A DNA stretch of 64,000 nt from JAAYCI01 sp964370195 (GCA_964370195.1 CAYJIH010000002.1:1-64000), one strand, 5' to 3'. Shown: positions 17,380-25,783, numbered from the stretch's first letter. Numbers and translations: made by a program. The notes: a model not told the origin generated them from the sequence alone.

Positions 17380-18639
17380 TTACTCGATGATTGTAATACC
17401 TTGCAAGCTATTGCCTTCTGCCGGGCTAAATGCCGGAGCTGAGAAGCCAACAGACTCTTCGAAAACAGAGCTTTCATCTTCAAATGTGAAGATAAGATTG
17501 CCTTCAAAATCATATAACTCAAGCGGGTTGCCTGCTTGGTCTACCAAGGCACCTTGGAAAACCATGTTGTCGCCAGAAAGAATTTCTGCGGCAGCAGCAT
17601 CAATCGCTTCTTGTGTGCCTTCAGCAGCAATATCTGTGTTAAGAGGGCTTAAGTAAGCAGCACCACCGTCGCCCACGCCTTCCACAATGCCGGTGCCCCA
17701 GTCAACTGGGATTTCGCCGCCATCAATCACAGCCTGCACAGCTTCTGTCATATAGATGCCCCAGTTGATACGGGCAGATAGAAGGCTGGCATTCGGAGCA
17801 GCTGAAACCATATCGTTGTTATAACCCACATGGAAAACGCCTGCTTCTTCCGCTGCAATGGCCGGAGTTACGCTATCTGAGTGTTGAGAGATAACGCCTG
17901 CACCACTGTTGATAAGGCGCTCTGCAATTTCTTTCTCTTTTTGTGCTTCACCCCAAGAACCAAGGTAAATAACATCCATTACAACTTCCGGATACACGCT
18001 TTGTGCGCCAAGGAAGAATGCGGTATAACCACTAATAACTTCGGCATAAGGCACTGCGGCCACATAACCAAGTTGTGGGTTGCCCATTTCTTGCGCTTTC
18101 ATGCCGGCAGCAATGCCTGCCAGATAGCGTGCTTCATGGATTTTAGCAAAATAGTTATGGAAGTTATCCAGTTCTGCAAAGTGTGCACCTACGCCTGTGG
18201 CATGGCAGAACTCAATGTCTGGATACTCTCTTGCCATTTCCTCTGTGGTTGGGCCATAACCAAAGCTTGTTGTGAAGATGATTTGGCAACCAGCTTCCAC
18301 AAGTTCTTGGATAGCACTGCGTGTAGCTGCAGCGTCTTGATCCGGAATATTAAATTTAGGAATGTATTGCTCTTCAGACAACCCCAGTTGCTCTAGCATA
18401 TATTTTGCGCCTAGATCATGGTTGTAAGTATAACCTTGGTCAGACAAATCTAAAATGTGTACAACACCAATTTTCAAGTCTTCTGGTGCAATGCCTGCAC
18501 CGCCATCCATGCTTTCACCGCTGGCAGCGCCAGATGCAGCAGCCTCTGAGGCAGGGGCTTCGGATGTTGCAGTGCTTCCACATGCCGCAATCGAAAAGAC
18601 CATCAATAGAACTAGTGTCAAACTTAACAGCTTTTTCAT
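17380..18639 (-). CDS. BMP-family substrate-binding lipoprotein (copy 1)
   Basis: Binding lipoprotein of the same family as 15827-17074, 419 aa. The signal peptide MKKLLSLTLVLLMVFSIAACG has lipobox IAAC (Cys20), followed by an Ala/Ser/Gly-rich linker and the BMP domain (LKIGVVHILDLSDQGYTYNHDLGAKYM; YPEVVMDVIYLGSWGEAQKEKEIAERL). By eye the two copies are mostly identical in the domain and differ most in the linker and scattered surface positions. AAAAGGGAGGA lies before the ATG. It is first in the operon and follows a long structured leader. Confidence 0.9.
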   Translation of the reverse strand: MKKLLSLTLVLLMVFSIAACGSTATSEAPASEAAASGAASGESMDGGAGIAPEDLKIGVVHILDLSDQGYTYNHDLGAKYMLEQLGLSEEQYIPKFNIPDQDAAATRSAIQELVEAGCQIIFTTSFGYGPTTEEMAREYPDIEFCHATGVGAHFAELDNFHNYFAKIHEARYLAGIAAGMKAQEMGNPQLGYVAAVPYAEVISGYTAFFLGAQSVYPEVVMDVIYLGSWGEAQKEKEIAERLINSGAGVISQHSDSVTPAIAAEEAGVFHVGYNNDMVSAAPNASLLSARINWGIYMTEAVQAVIDGGEIPVDWGTGIVEGVGDGGAAYLSPLNTDIAAEGTQEAIDAAAAEILSGDNMVFQGALVDQAGNPLELYDFEGNLIFTFEDESSVFEESVGFSAPAFSPAEGNSLQGITIIE

Positions 18640-19038
18640 ACAAATCCTCCCTTTTCAATTCATCATGCTCTCTGAATGTGTTGTGCCAATATAGAGGAGA
18701 GCCGTCTCCACATCAACACCGGTCGAGCTTGTACTCAATGTACCCCTAACCGCTCTCTTGGCCAGAACGAAAAGCGTTTAACGGCCACATATTCCAAGGT
18801 AGAGAGACGTTTCAATCAATCTATTCACCCATTGGCATATCCGCGAGACCATATTTCTCTTATGCATCAGCCAATCGTGCAAAACCGATATGTCTCTCTG
18901 TGGCAAAACAAAGGTGCCTTCTCCTCGAAAACCATTGAATTAGAAAGCCTAAAAAACAAAAGCAATCGTTGCAAAAAATTTTATAACTATTTCACAATCA
19001 AATCACTTTCCTATCACTTTTGTAGCTTTCTATGTTTA
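18640..19038 (-). ncRNA. About 400-nt structured 5' leader of the BMP transporter operon, class unknown
   Basis: Minus strand, from the predicted start site (~19038) to the lipoprotein ATG (18639), with no coding potential I would call. Several pairings are visible in the RNA. AGAGAGAC with GUCUCUCU (plus coordinates ~18895 and ~18803) encloses AUUGGC/GCCAAU and a GAGA/UCUC hairpin. UGGCC/GGCCA contains AACG/CGUU. GAGAGC with GCUCUC encloses CGGU/ACCG and a GUAC-AUUGA-GUAC hairpin. The nested multi-stem layout suggests a regulatory RNA. Purine riboswitches often precede BMP genes, but the conserved purine core is not present. Confidence 0.5.
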
Positions 19039-19044
19039 TACGTT

Positions 19045-19073
19045 ATAATACCTAAAAAATTTTAATATGTCAA
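19045..19073 (-). promoter_or_regulatory. Promoter of the BMP transporter operon
   Basis: On the minus strand: TTGACA, 17 bases, TATTAT, a near-consensus sigma-A promoter. It places the transcript start near 19038, leaving the long leader described at 18640-19038. Confidence 0.8.
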
Positions 19074-19267
19074 GTAAAATTTTATACTTGTTACACTTAT
19101 GGAACTGTTTCCCCCATGCTTTTTCCCGCCATCTCTTTCTCTATATTTCCCCAAAATATTCACACAATCATCATAAATTGCAAGTTCCACCCATAAAAAC
19201 CCCTCGCTTTCCATTTTCCGATGTACCTATTTGTTTTTGCAATTGTAAAAGAATTGTTATTTTTTCT

Positions 19268-19296
19268 TTGATTCAAAACAAGATTAATGATACAAT
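19268..19296 (+). promoter_or_regulatory. Promoter of the 50-aa membrane protein gene
   Basis: TTGATT (19268-19273), 17 bases, TACAAT (19291-19296). A second TATAAT lies at 19311-19316. The spacing and match are strong, which supports the short gene downstream being real. Confidence 0.75.
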
Positions 19297-19331
19297 ATGG
19301 TTAATCAAACTATAATGAAAGGAAGCTTACT

Positions 19332-19484
19332 ATGAAAGTTTTTCTAAAAATTCTGCTTTGGATTGTTGTCATTGCTGTCTTTATTCTTCTCGCCTTAATT
19401 TTAACGGCTCAAATATCCGGCAACTTTGATGGACCTTTTTTTGGCGTCCCTGATCTTGTGCGCTATTTAATTGCCTCCATTTAG
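19332..19484 (+). CDS. Small membrane protein, 50 aa, unknown
   Basis: MKVFLKILLWIVVIAVFILL begins a 50-residue protein with one transmembrane helix (about residues 5-26) and a short tail ending in VRYLIASI. AAAGGAAGC lies 7 bases before ATG 19332, and a near-consensus promoter lies at 19268-19296. I do not recognise a family. The strong promoter and ribosome site argue that it is expressed. Its 3' region runs into the terminator at 19630-19680. Confidence 0.7.
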   Translation: MKVFLKILLWIVVIAVFILLALILTAQISGNFDGPFFGVPDLVRYLIASI

Positions 19485-19629
19485 CAACAAATAAAAGCCC
19501 CACCTCTTACTGTGACACCCGTGTGAAGTCTTCTTTATCTGTATGTTTTGTGCCCATTTTTAATGCACACAACATTTCACACTCATCTGTGGCACACGTC
19601 CTACTATTTGTATTATTTACCCATTCCAC

Positions 19630-19682
19630 AAAATGGGCCATGAAATCAGAGCAAACTGCTCCGGTCTCATGGCCCATTTTTT
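19630..19682. terminator. Bidirectional terminator between the small membrane protein and the AT-hook gene
   Basis: A perfect 14-bp stem (19630-19643 with 19667-19680) has an inner AGAGCA/TGCTC hairpin and a T-run on the plus strand. It serves the small gene (plus) and, from the other side, the convergent AT-hook protein gene. Confidence 0.85.
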
Positions 19683-19731
19683 ATGTTATCTTCATTACGT
19701 TTTGAAAACGCTCGATTTAAATCAACCCGTT

Positions 19732-21093
19732 CTACTTCTCTTCAGAAGCCTCCGTAGGCAGCGGCGTTTTTCTGGGCCGGCCACGGGGACGTTTTGGTGC
19801 ATTCAGCTCTTCTTCCGTTTTCGGCTTTGGTGGCCGGCCACGGGGGCGCTTTGGTGCATTCAACTCTTCTTCCGTTTTCGGCTTTGGTGGCCGACCACGA
19901 GGGCGTTTCACCACTTCTCCTTCTGCTTGCGCCGTATTCGGCGTAAGGCCAGAGCGTTTTCGCTTGATATCCTCTGCCAATGCGGTGGCGCTCTCTACCG
20001 AAGCTTCATTTCTTGTTGCAGCAATTTTCGCCTCTGCAATTTTAGTTTTTGCGCGTGCCTCTTCCGCCCTTGTATGTGCATCGGTGGCAGGCTGCACCGT
20101 ATTTGGCTTTGCAAATGCAGACATATCGCCCGGCATTTTCCCACCATTGCTCCATGCCTTTGGTTGCTTTGGCGGTTGCCACGGTTGTGCCGCCGCATCT
20201 AAATCGGCCTGAGAAACAGCAGATGCATTTGATTTATCCAAAACTTGGCGTGGCACCACTGCCGCTGCCGCCGGCACTGCATCCGGATGATCCAGTTGCG
20301 GCGCCGCACTTTGCCGCACATTCATTTGTTCCCATATGCTACCACTTTTTGATGCCGACATAACAGGCGTATTCTCTGCTGTATTTAGAAGGTGCGCACG
20401 TGCATCTGGGCGTGTTTCACCGGACGTAGCCGATGCCTTATCCGAACTCAGTGCTGGAATTTGGTCTGTTCGGATGGCCGGGAATGCCTGCGAGCGGGCA
20501 GCCATTGCTGCTGCTTTTCGTCGTGCCACAGCGGCCGCCTCTGCTTGCAACCGCACAGCTTCAACCGCTTTTTTATGTTCTTCTTCGTTAGGTGTTATTG
20601 TGGCCACCGTTGCAGCCGGAGCCGCCTGTGGTTCTGATGATGTATTGGCATTCAAATCCTGTGTTGTATCCATAGCCGGTGCCGCTTTTTCCGGCATTGG
20701 AATTTGCTGAATAGAAGTGGAAGCGCCCATTGGCTCTTCTGCCACTTTTTGCTTCTTGCTTTTCTTTGGCTGAGAAAACAAAAAGGAAAACTTGCTCTTT
20801 CTAGCAGGCGGCACATCCTTAATGGCTGGGATTTCACCTGTTTTTAGTAAGGAGTGGATGCTTTTTTCGCTAAGATCTTCCACGTCTGTTTCTCTTTTAC
20901 GCACAATTTCAACAGAATATGTTACCACCATATATACTGTGAATAAAATGAGGATTCCAATTAACCCCACCAAAAGCCACGTTATAACGTCACTAAAATA
21001 CCCTCTTGTAGAAAAAACCAAAAGGATTGCTGCCGCCAGCACAACCAAAACAACCAAACCGCTGGCAATTGTAATCAGTAGCCTTTTAATCAA
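19732..21093 (-). CDS. Membrane protein with three C-terminal AT-hook DNA-binding motifs
   Basis: The protein is 453 aa. The N-terminus (MIKRLLITIASGLVVLVVLA, after a TTG start) gives one membrane helix at about 5-27, and a second lies at about 36-58 (DVITWLLVGLIGILILFTVY). The rest is soluble, low complexity and rich in Ala/Pro/Glu/Lys. It includes a helical, charged EEEHKKAVEAVRLQAEAAAVARRKAAAM stretch. It ends in three KRPRGRP motifs (about 396-402, 415-421 and 434-440), the canonical AT-hook core, carried on a 19-residue repeat. An upstream ATG (21141) is in frame, but AAAGGAG at 21103-21109 sits just before TTG 21093. A DNA-tethering role is inferred; no known family was recognised. Confidence 0.8.
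   Translation of the reverse strand: MIKRLLITIASGLVVLVVLAAAILLVFSTRGYFSDVITWLLVGLIGILILFTVYMVVTYSVEIVRKRETDVEDLSEKSIHSLLKTGEIPAIKDVPPARKSKFSFLFSQPKKSKKQKVAEEPMGASTSIQQIPMPEKAAPAMDTTQDLNANTSSEPQAAPAATVATITPNEEEHKKAVEAVRLQAEAAAVARRKAAAMAARSQAFPAIRTDQIPALSSDKASATSGETRPDARAHLLNTAENTPVMSASKSGSIWEQMNVRQSAAPQLDHPDAVPAAAAVVPRQVLDKSNASAVSQADLDAAAQPWQPPKQPKAWSNGGKMPGDMSAFAKPNTVQPATDAHTRAEEARAKTKIAEAKIAATRNEASVESATALAEDIKRKRSGLTPNTAQAEGEVVKRPRGRPPKPKTEEELNAPKRPRGRPPKPKTEEELNAPKRPRGRPRKTPLPTEASEEK
19774..19908 (-). repeat. 57-bp tandem repeat encoding AT-hooks
   Basis: Two full 57-bp units (19795-19851 and 19852-19908) plus a 21-bp partial unit (19774-19794). Each encodes KRPRGRPPKPKTEEELNAP or its start. 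The units are nearly identical in DNA, indicating recent duplication. Confidence 0.9.
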
Positions 21094-21297
21094 TAAGGCA
21101 CGCTCCTTTCGACACGGCAGTGTCGCTTTGCATTCGAACACTGCCCATTCGCTTTATTATCATTAGATAGAACGGCATCTTTCCGCTCTATATTTTATCA
21201 ACTTCGTTTAAAACCGAGTCTATACATTTACTATATACGCATCGGATGCTGTTGCCGGCAAGAAATGCATGTTTTATTCTTTTGCGTACAATGGCCA

Positions 21298-22002
21298 TTA
21301 CACTTTGCTATTCTTGCATCGCTCCAGCTTTTCCAGCCGCTCGCGCTCTGCTTGCGAAAGACGCAAATAACAAGGATTCACCTGTTGTGCCTGCTGCATA
21401 AGGCCACGTTTATAAGCCAATGCCGCCGCTTTTGCCACACCACGTGCCACATATGGTGTATGCTCTACATCTAACATTTCTGTAATGCACTCATTATTAT
21501 AACACAAATTTGCGCCATCACCAACAATAAAAACAGATTCTTTTCTTTCTTCCCAAAACATTTGCGCAAATTTCGCTGATGTTGCGGCATCCTCTGTAAG
21601 TCGTATTAAGCCGTTTTTTTGCTGAAATGCCGCCCAATACACTTCCCCTCTTCGCGCATTGATGGCCGCCAGGATACACCCGTTTGCCTCCACACTGTAC
21701 GCCATTGCTTCTAGCGTGGAAACGCCAATTAAAGGCAACTGATGTGGTAAAGCCAAGCCCTTTGCCAGCGCAAGCCCAATTCTTAACCCTGTAAAACTCC
21801 CCGGCCCCACCGTAAGGGCAATTGCAGAAAGATCTTTTACTGTAAAACAGGCTTCTTGTAAACCACGCTGAACCAGCGCAAGTAGTGTTTCGGAATGTGT
21901 AAGGCCACGGTTAAGCAACTCTTCGTACACAGTTTCCCCGTCTTTTTGAAGGCATACACTGGCTGTAGCCCCGCTGCAATCGAACGAAAGAATCATGCTC
22001 AA
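21298..22002 (-). CDS. tsaB: tRNA threonylcarbamoyladenosine biosynthesis protein TsaB
   Basis: Partner of TsaD and TsaE in making the t6A37 modification of ANN-decoding tRNAs. The 234-aa protein shows the ASKHA N-terminus ILSFDCSGATASVCL, the motif LTHSETLLALVQ and the family-typical TVGPGSFTGLRIGLALAKGLA. Its start overlaps the tsaE stop by four bases, the common tsaE-tsaB pairing. tsaD is not in the window. Confidence 0.93.
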   Translation of the reverse strand: MSMILSFDCSGATASVCLQKDGETVYEELLNRGLTHSETLLALVQRGLQEACFTVKDLSAIALTVGPGSFTGLRIGLALAKGLALPHQLPLIGVSTLEAMAYSVEANGCILAAINARRGEVYWAAFQQKNGLIRLTEDAATSAKFAQMFWEERKESVFIVGDGANLCYNNECITEMLDVEHTPYVARGVAKAAALAYKRGLMQQAQQVNPCYLRLSQAERERLEKLERCKNSKV

Positions 22003-22424
22003 AACGCATTGGCCCCCTCAATATAAATCTCCCGTGTATCATCGGGCAACACACGGATGCTTACAGAAATTTTATCAACATCCAGCATGTCTTCTATTTT
22101 TTCACTCCATTCTAGTGCCACCACCACACCTTGATCAAGATAATCAAAAAAACTGGCAGCTTCTAAATCGTCCAAACCTTCGATGCGCCATGCATCAAAA
22201 TGCGCCAGCGCAGGTGTTCCTCTATAATAATGTGCAATGGCATAACTGGGGCTAGACACCTCATCCAACACACCAAGCCCCTGTGCAAGCCCACGGCAAA
22301 ATGTTGTTTTCCCTACACCCATGCCACCACAAAACGCAATCAGCTCGCCACCAAGAAGGCTAGCACCCAGCCGCTTTGCTAGGGCAATTGTTTCTTCTGC
22401 ATTCTTTGTAACAAAGCAAGGCAT
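21999..22424 (-). CDS. tsaE: tRNA threonylcarbamoyladenosine biosynthesis ATPase TsaE
   Basis: Small ATPase needed for turnover of the t6A synthase complex, 141 aa. Walker A is GGMGVGKT (33-40), with SSPSYAIAHYYRG and LALEWSEKIEDML-like segments typical of TsaE. A longer frame starting at 22487 exists, but AAAGGAGAAAGGG directly before ATG 22424 (MPCFVTKNAEET) sets the start. Confidence 0.92.
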   Translation of the reverse strand: MPCFVTKNAEETIALAKRLGASLLGGELIAFCGGMGVGKTTFCRGLAQGLGVLDEVSSPSYAIAHYYRGTPALAHFDAWRIEGLDDLEAASFFDYLDQGVVVALEWSEKIEDMLDVDKISVSIRVLPDDTREIYIEGANAF

Positions 22425-22572
22425 CCCTTTCTCCTCCTTTGGCCACACTGTAAAATCATTCGCACAAATGCGAAACCCAGCCAACAATTATACATTTTCG
22501 CAGGAAAAAACGCAAGTGCTTCCCCTTGTTTATCAAGTAAATATCGCTTGACCAAAAGCAAAACATCCCCTG

Positions 22573-23253
22573 TTAAAATACCAAAATCCGAAATAATAAA
22601 TCGATGTAAAATGTACCATAAGATAAAATTTGAATCCCTAAATTATTAAGGAAACTAAGCGGCCCTTGCAACAAACCTAAATAAACCAAAATCAGCACGC
22701 CAAACATAAGAAACCGGCCATATCCCATCACCTTAAAATACATAGATTTTGGTAGCAACAAACCAAAAACACGGCTACCATCCAGCGGGGGGATGGGCAG
22801 CAAGTTGAACATGGTAAGGTTTAAATTCAAAATACAAAAATAAAAAAAGAACGTGGCAATACCAATCAAGGCCGCCGCTGTGCTTGCCGATGTTATCTCG
22901 GCCGAGTAGGAAAGTGTTTTGTAAAACACCATGCCCACATATGCCAAAAGGAAATTTGATAAGGGACCCGCAACCGCTGTGATAGCCATGCCTCGGCGTG
23001 GATTTTTATAAAAAGCCGGATTGATGGGCACCGGCTTTGCCCACCCAACACCAATAATCATCATGCAAACAAACCCCATCACATCGAAATGTTTGATGGG
23101 ATTCAAAGTCAATCGGCCTAAGTCGCGCGCCGTATGATCGCCCAATTTATCAGAAACAAAGGCATGAGATACTTCGTGTAGCGGAATGGCCACAAGCAAG
23201 CCGGCTATACGGGCAAGAATCAGTAAAAAGTCTCCCTGTAAAAATGAAAACAA
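22573..23253 (-). CDS. Site-2 protease family (M50) membrane metalloprotease
   Basis: Membrane-embedded zinc protease of the M50B group, 226 aa from a TTG start. HEVSH at 26-30 is the HExxH zinc motif, and NLLPIPPLDGSRV carries the third zinc-ligand Asp in the conserved N/DPDG-type motif. About five hydrophobic segments are seen. The TTG at 23253 is chosen because GGAAAGGAAG precedes it by 7 bases; the in-frame ATG at 23310 has no ribosome site. No PDZ domain is present, as in the short YwhC-like members. The substrate is unknown. Confidence 0.87.
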   Translation of the reverse strand: MFSFLQGDFLLILARIAGLLVAIPLHEVSHAFVSDKLGDHTARDLGRLTLNPIKHFDVMGFVCMMIIGVGWAKPVPINPAFYKNPRRGMAITAVAGPLSNFLLAYVGMVFYKTLSYSAEITSASTAAALIGIATFFFYFCILNLNLTMFNLLPIPPLDGSRVFGLLLPKSMYFKVMGYGRFLMFGVLILVYLGLLQGPLSFLNNLGIQILSYGTFYIDLLFRILVF

Positions 23254-23497
23254 TAAAACGCTTCCTTTCCGGTATAAAATAACCAAATCCAAGCCAAGGC
23301 CCCCATGCAACAGGCAATACCACTTTGTTGCACCCGTTTCACGCTCACGGCCTTTTTTCGCATTCGGCTTTTATAACAACTGCTATTCATCATAGTAGGT
23401 GTTGTATCAAATGTCAAATGATAAAACTTGCAGTAAAGAGGATCGGCATGCTATACTGTTTTGGCAGAATTTTAAGTGAGAGTGGAGAGATGAACAA

Positions 23498-24166
23498 ATG
23501 ATGATATTGGCACTATCCATTGGGATTGTGGCAGCCTATTTGCTGGGCAGCGTGAACTTTGCCGTGCTCATTAGCAAAGGTGTGTATGGCAAAGATGTAC
23601 GCACATTAGGCTCTGGCAATGCCGGAATGACGAACATGGCCCGTAACTTCGGAAAAAAATCGGCTGTGATTACCTTGCTGGGCGATTTGCTAAAAGGCGT
23701 AGCCGCTGTGATGATTGGGCGATTATTGCTGTGGTGGTTATGCCCCGGTGTGGATGTTCTTTACGGCGCCTACTTAGCAGGTGTGGCCGTGATTTTAGGA
23801 CATATGTTCCCCGTGTTTTTTGGCTTTCGAGGTGGTAAAGGTGTGGCAACCGTGGCCGGTGTGATTTTAGCACTTACGCCAGCGGTGGCACTCATACTCA
23901 TTTGCGTATTTTTGATTTTATTCAAAGCCACCGGAATGGTTTCCCTTGGTTCTGTTGTGGGCATATCCCTTTACCCTGTTGCCACCGGAATTTATTCGTA
24001 TCTAATTTTACAGCGGCTGGGGCTGTTTTCGATTATATGTTCACTTGTTATTACCGCTTTAATCGTCGTAATGCATAGGGAAAATATCCAGCGCATTCGC
24101 AGCGGGTCTGAATATCGTTTTACGAAAAAGAAGCCAGAACAAACCGAAAAAGACAATTCGTTATAA
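23498..24166 (+). CDS. plsY: Glycerol-3-phosphate acyltransferase PlsY
   Basis: Uses acyl-phosphate to acylate glycerol-3-phosphate, the first step of phospholipid synthesis. At 222 aa it carries the three PlsY motifs: GSVNFAVLISK with RTLGSGNAGMTNMARNFG, GHMFPVFFGFRGGKGVAT, and a later VMHRENIQRIRSGSE. Five or more hydrophobic segments are present. TGGAGAG lies 9 bases before ATG 23498; the adjacent ATG 23501 is an alternative. It is divergent from the protease gene. Confidence 0.95.
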   Translation: MMILALSIGIVAAYLLGSVNFAVLISKGVYGKDVRTLGSGNAGMTNMARNFGKKSAVITLLGDLLKGVAAVMIGRLLLWWLCPGVDVLYGAYLAGVAVILGHMFPVFFGFRGGKGVATVAGVILALTPAVALILICVFLILFKATGMVSLGSVVGISLYPVATGIYSYLILQRLGLFSIICSLVITALIVVMHRENIQRIRSGSEYRFTKKKPEQTEKDNSL

Positions 24167-24204
24167 AAAAACATCTGTATGGCCCCAAAAAAGCCAAACA
24201 GATG
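24164..24204 (-). terminator. Minus-strand terminator following repeat copy D
   Basis: On the minus strand, CATCTGT-TTGGC pairs with GCCAT-ACAGATG and is followed by seven T. It sits 2 bases after the dispersed repeat copy at 24207-24252. It also lies at the 3' end of plsY, but on that strand there is no T-run. Confidence 0.7.
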
Positions 24205-24206
24205 CT

Positions 24207-24252
24207 TCAATTCAGCAAAAAAGCACCCATTGTGTCGTCAGATGCGAAATGT
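24207..24252 (-). repeat. Dispersed 3'-UTR repeat, copy D
   Basis: Minus-strand sequence begins ACATTTCGCATCTGACGACA. It matches the copies at 56412-56457 and 56559-56604 at about 28 of the first 37 positions without gaps. It lies downstream of gtrA on the same strand, and a terminator with seven T follows directly, so it could be in the gtrA 3' UTR or be the body of a small RNA. The upstream GATGCG and internal CGCATC can pair. Confidence 0.55.
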
Positions 24253-24350
24253 TGCCACCACTAGCGCATCACCCAAACGCTGCTCTGCGGCATTTTTTCT
24301 TCCTGGCATCCCGTGCTTTCTTGTTACCTTGATATCTTTAACGCTCTAGC

Positions 24351-24374
24351 AGCGCCCTGTTGGGCGCTTTTTTA
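24351..24374. terminator. Short GC-rich hairpin at the end of gtrA
   Basis: AGCGCCC (24351-24357) pairs with GGGCGCT (24362-24368) and is followed on the plus strand by a run of T. On the minus strand it lies immediately after gtrA. Confidence 0.6.
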
Positions 24375-24815
24375 TTCTTTAAATGCCCAAAGGCGCTGAA
24401 AGCAATAGTTCAAGGCTGTAAACACCACCTGAATGCCAAAAAGACGCACAAGCGTATACACAATTTGCGGCATGGTGGGAAACCATGTTTCATACATCCA
24501 CGGCATAATAATTTGGTTAAGCCCACTAGATAGAAGAAAACAAACCGTGATGATTGTTGAAAAGCGGAAAACGCTACGCCCTAAAGGTGCTTTACTTTGA
24601 AAACTATATTTACGATTAAAGTAAAAACTGGGAACGGAACATAAAGCGTACATCACTGCTGTAGACGCAAATACGCCCCACCCCGCCCAATACGTAAGCG
24701 CAAAACTACCGGCGTAGGAAACCACGGTGTTTAAACCACCAATGATCAAAAAGATCAGCAAACTGCGGTCCCAAAAAAAAGAAAATAAACGCTGCTTCTT
24801 TAACCAATTTATCAT
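24372..24815 (-). CDS. GtrA family membrane protein
   Basis: A 147-aa protein with four hydrophobic segments, matching the GtrA/DPMS-like family thought to translocate polyprenyl-linked sugars across the membrane. Typical features are FLIIGGLNTVVSY in the first helix, the FYFNRKYSFQ loop, and a C-terminal FTALNYCFQRLWAF. It starts 3 bases after the cyclophilin stop, so the two are co-transcribed. A GT2 enzyme that could be its partner is encoded at 62022-62963, not next to it. Confidence 0.87.
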   Translation of the reverse strand: MINWLKKQRLFSFFWDRSLLIFLIIGGLNTVVSYAGSFALTYWAGWGVFASTAVMYALCSVPSFYFNRKYSFQSKAPLGRSVFRFSTIITVCFLLSSGLNQIIMPWMYETWFPTMPQIVYTLVRLFGIQVVFTALNYCFQRLWAFKE

Positions 24816-24818
24816 CGT

Positions 24819-25313
24819 TTATTCAGCGGCATCAGCGGGCGCATCAATAATGCGAACTGTTTCAATGGCAACTTCCTCTAACGGCCTGTCTGCACCATCT
24901 GTGGCAACGCCGGCAATTTCGTCCACAACTTCCATGCCACTTACCACGCGCCCAAAAGCAGCGTAATCTCCATCTAAAAAGCTGGCATCACCGTGTGTGA
25001 TAAAAAATTGGCTGCCGGCCGAGTTGGGGTCACCACTTCGGGCCATGCTGATAACACCACGTTCATGCGAAAGATCATTGTTCCAGCCATTCTTTTTAAA
25101 CTCACCTGTAATCTGATGGCCAGGCCCACCCATGCCTGTTCCGGTGGGGTCTCCGCCTTGAATCATAAAATCGCGAATAACGCGGTGGAAAATGAGGCCG
25201 TCATAAAATTCGTCCTGTGCCAATTGCTCAAAGTTCTCTACAGTAATCGGTGCAGCCTCTGCATCCAGTTCCAGCAAAATAATGCCGCCGTTTTTCATTT
25301 TAATTTCTACCAT
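24819..25313 (-). CDS. Peptidyl-prolyl cis-trans isomerase, cyclophilin type
   Basis: Cytoplasmic proline isomerase, 164 aa, no signal peptide. The cyclophilin core is clear: FHRVIRDFMIQGGDPTGTGMGGPG (Arg and Gln of the active site), ISMARSGDPNSAGSQFFI and the later FGRVVSGMEVVDEIA. GAAGGAGAA precedes the ATG. Confidence 0.94.
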   Translation of the reverse strand: MVEIKMKNGGIILLELDAEAAPITVENFEQLAQDEFYDGLIFHRVIRDFMIQGGDPTGTGMGGPGHQITGEFKKNGWNNDLSHERGVISMARSGDPNSAGSQFFITHGDASFLDGDYAAFGRVVSGMEVVDEIAGVATDGADRPLEEVAIETVRIIDAPADAAE

Positions 25314-25336
25314 TTGTGTTGTTCTCCTTCATATAT

Positions 25337-25783
25337 TTAATTTTTTTGGTGAAAATCTTGCCCATCTGTTAAAAGTGAACCAAAAATACAATAGAGCTCG
25401 GGAAGTGTTTTCTTTAAACTGACCGGGCGTTTTAAGCGATTGTCGAAATAACAATGCCGGCTTTCGCCCACACAGCGAAGCTGCCCGCTTTCTGCATCAC
25501 ACACACGATAGCCAATGGCCATACGAGAAGGTGTTAACTGTGTAATGGCTATCTCAACAGACACTGTCTCTCCGAAGCGTACCATCGACAAATACTCACA
25601 GTTCACACTTAAAACCGCAAAATCCATGCCCAGCGTATTGACCTTTTCGTACCCAAAGCCAATTTCCTCCATAAAATGAACACGTGCCTCTTCAAACCAA
25701 CGAATATAATTCGAATGGTGAATTACGCCCATCTGGTCGGTTTCGTAAAAGTTGGCTTTTCGAATGAATGGCGTCAACTTCAT
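25337..25783 (-). CDS. Acyl-CoA thioesterase, 4HBT (YbgC/FadM) family
   Basis: Hot-dog fold thioesterase, 148 aa. The family motif is YETDQMGVIHHSNYIRWFEEAR, with the catalytic Asp in DQMGV. The length is normal. AAAGGAGAG precedes the ATG. It is first in a minus-strand run with the cyclophilin and gtrA. The physiological acyl-CoA is not evident. Confidence 0.88.
   Translation of the reverse strand: MKLTPFIRKANFYETDQMGVIHHSNYIRWFEEARVHFMEEIGFGYEKVNTLGMDFAVLSVNCEYLSMVRFGETVSVEIAITQLTPSRMAIGYRVCDAESGQLRCVGESRHCYFDNRLKRPVSLKKTLPELYCIFGSLLTDGQDFHQKN

Noticed and set aside
18640..19038. Purine riboswitch in the BMP leader
   Set aside because: UAUGG and CUACC fragments occur but are too far apart and out of order for the conserved purine core, and the P1 arrangement is missing.
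18676..19065. 129-codon plus-strand frame opposite the BMP leader
   Set aside because: No ribosome site, no recognisable protein features, and it lies antisense to a likely structured RNA.
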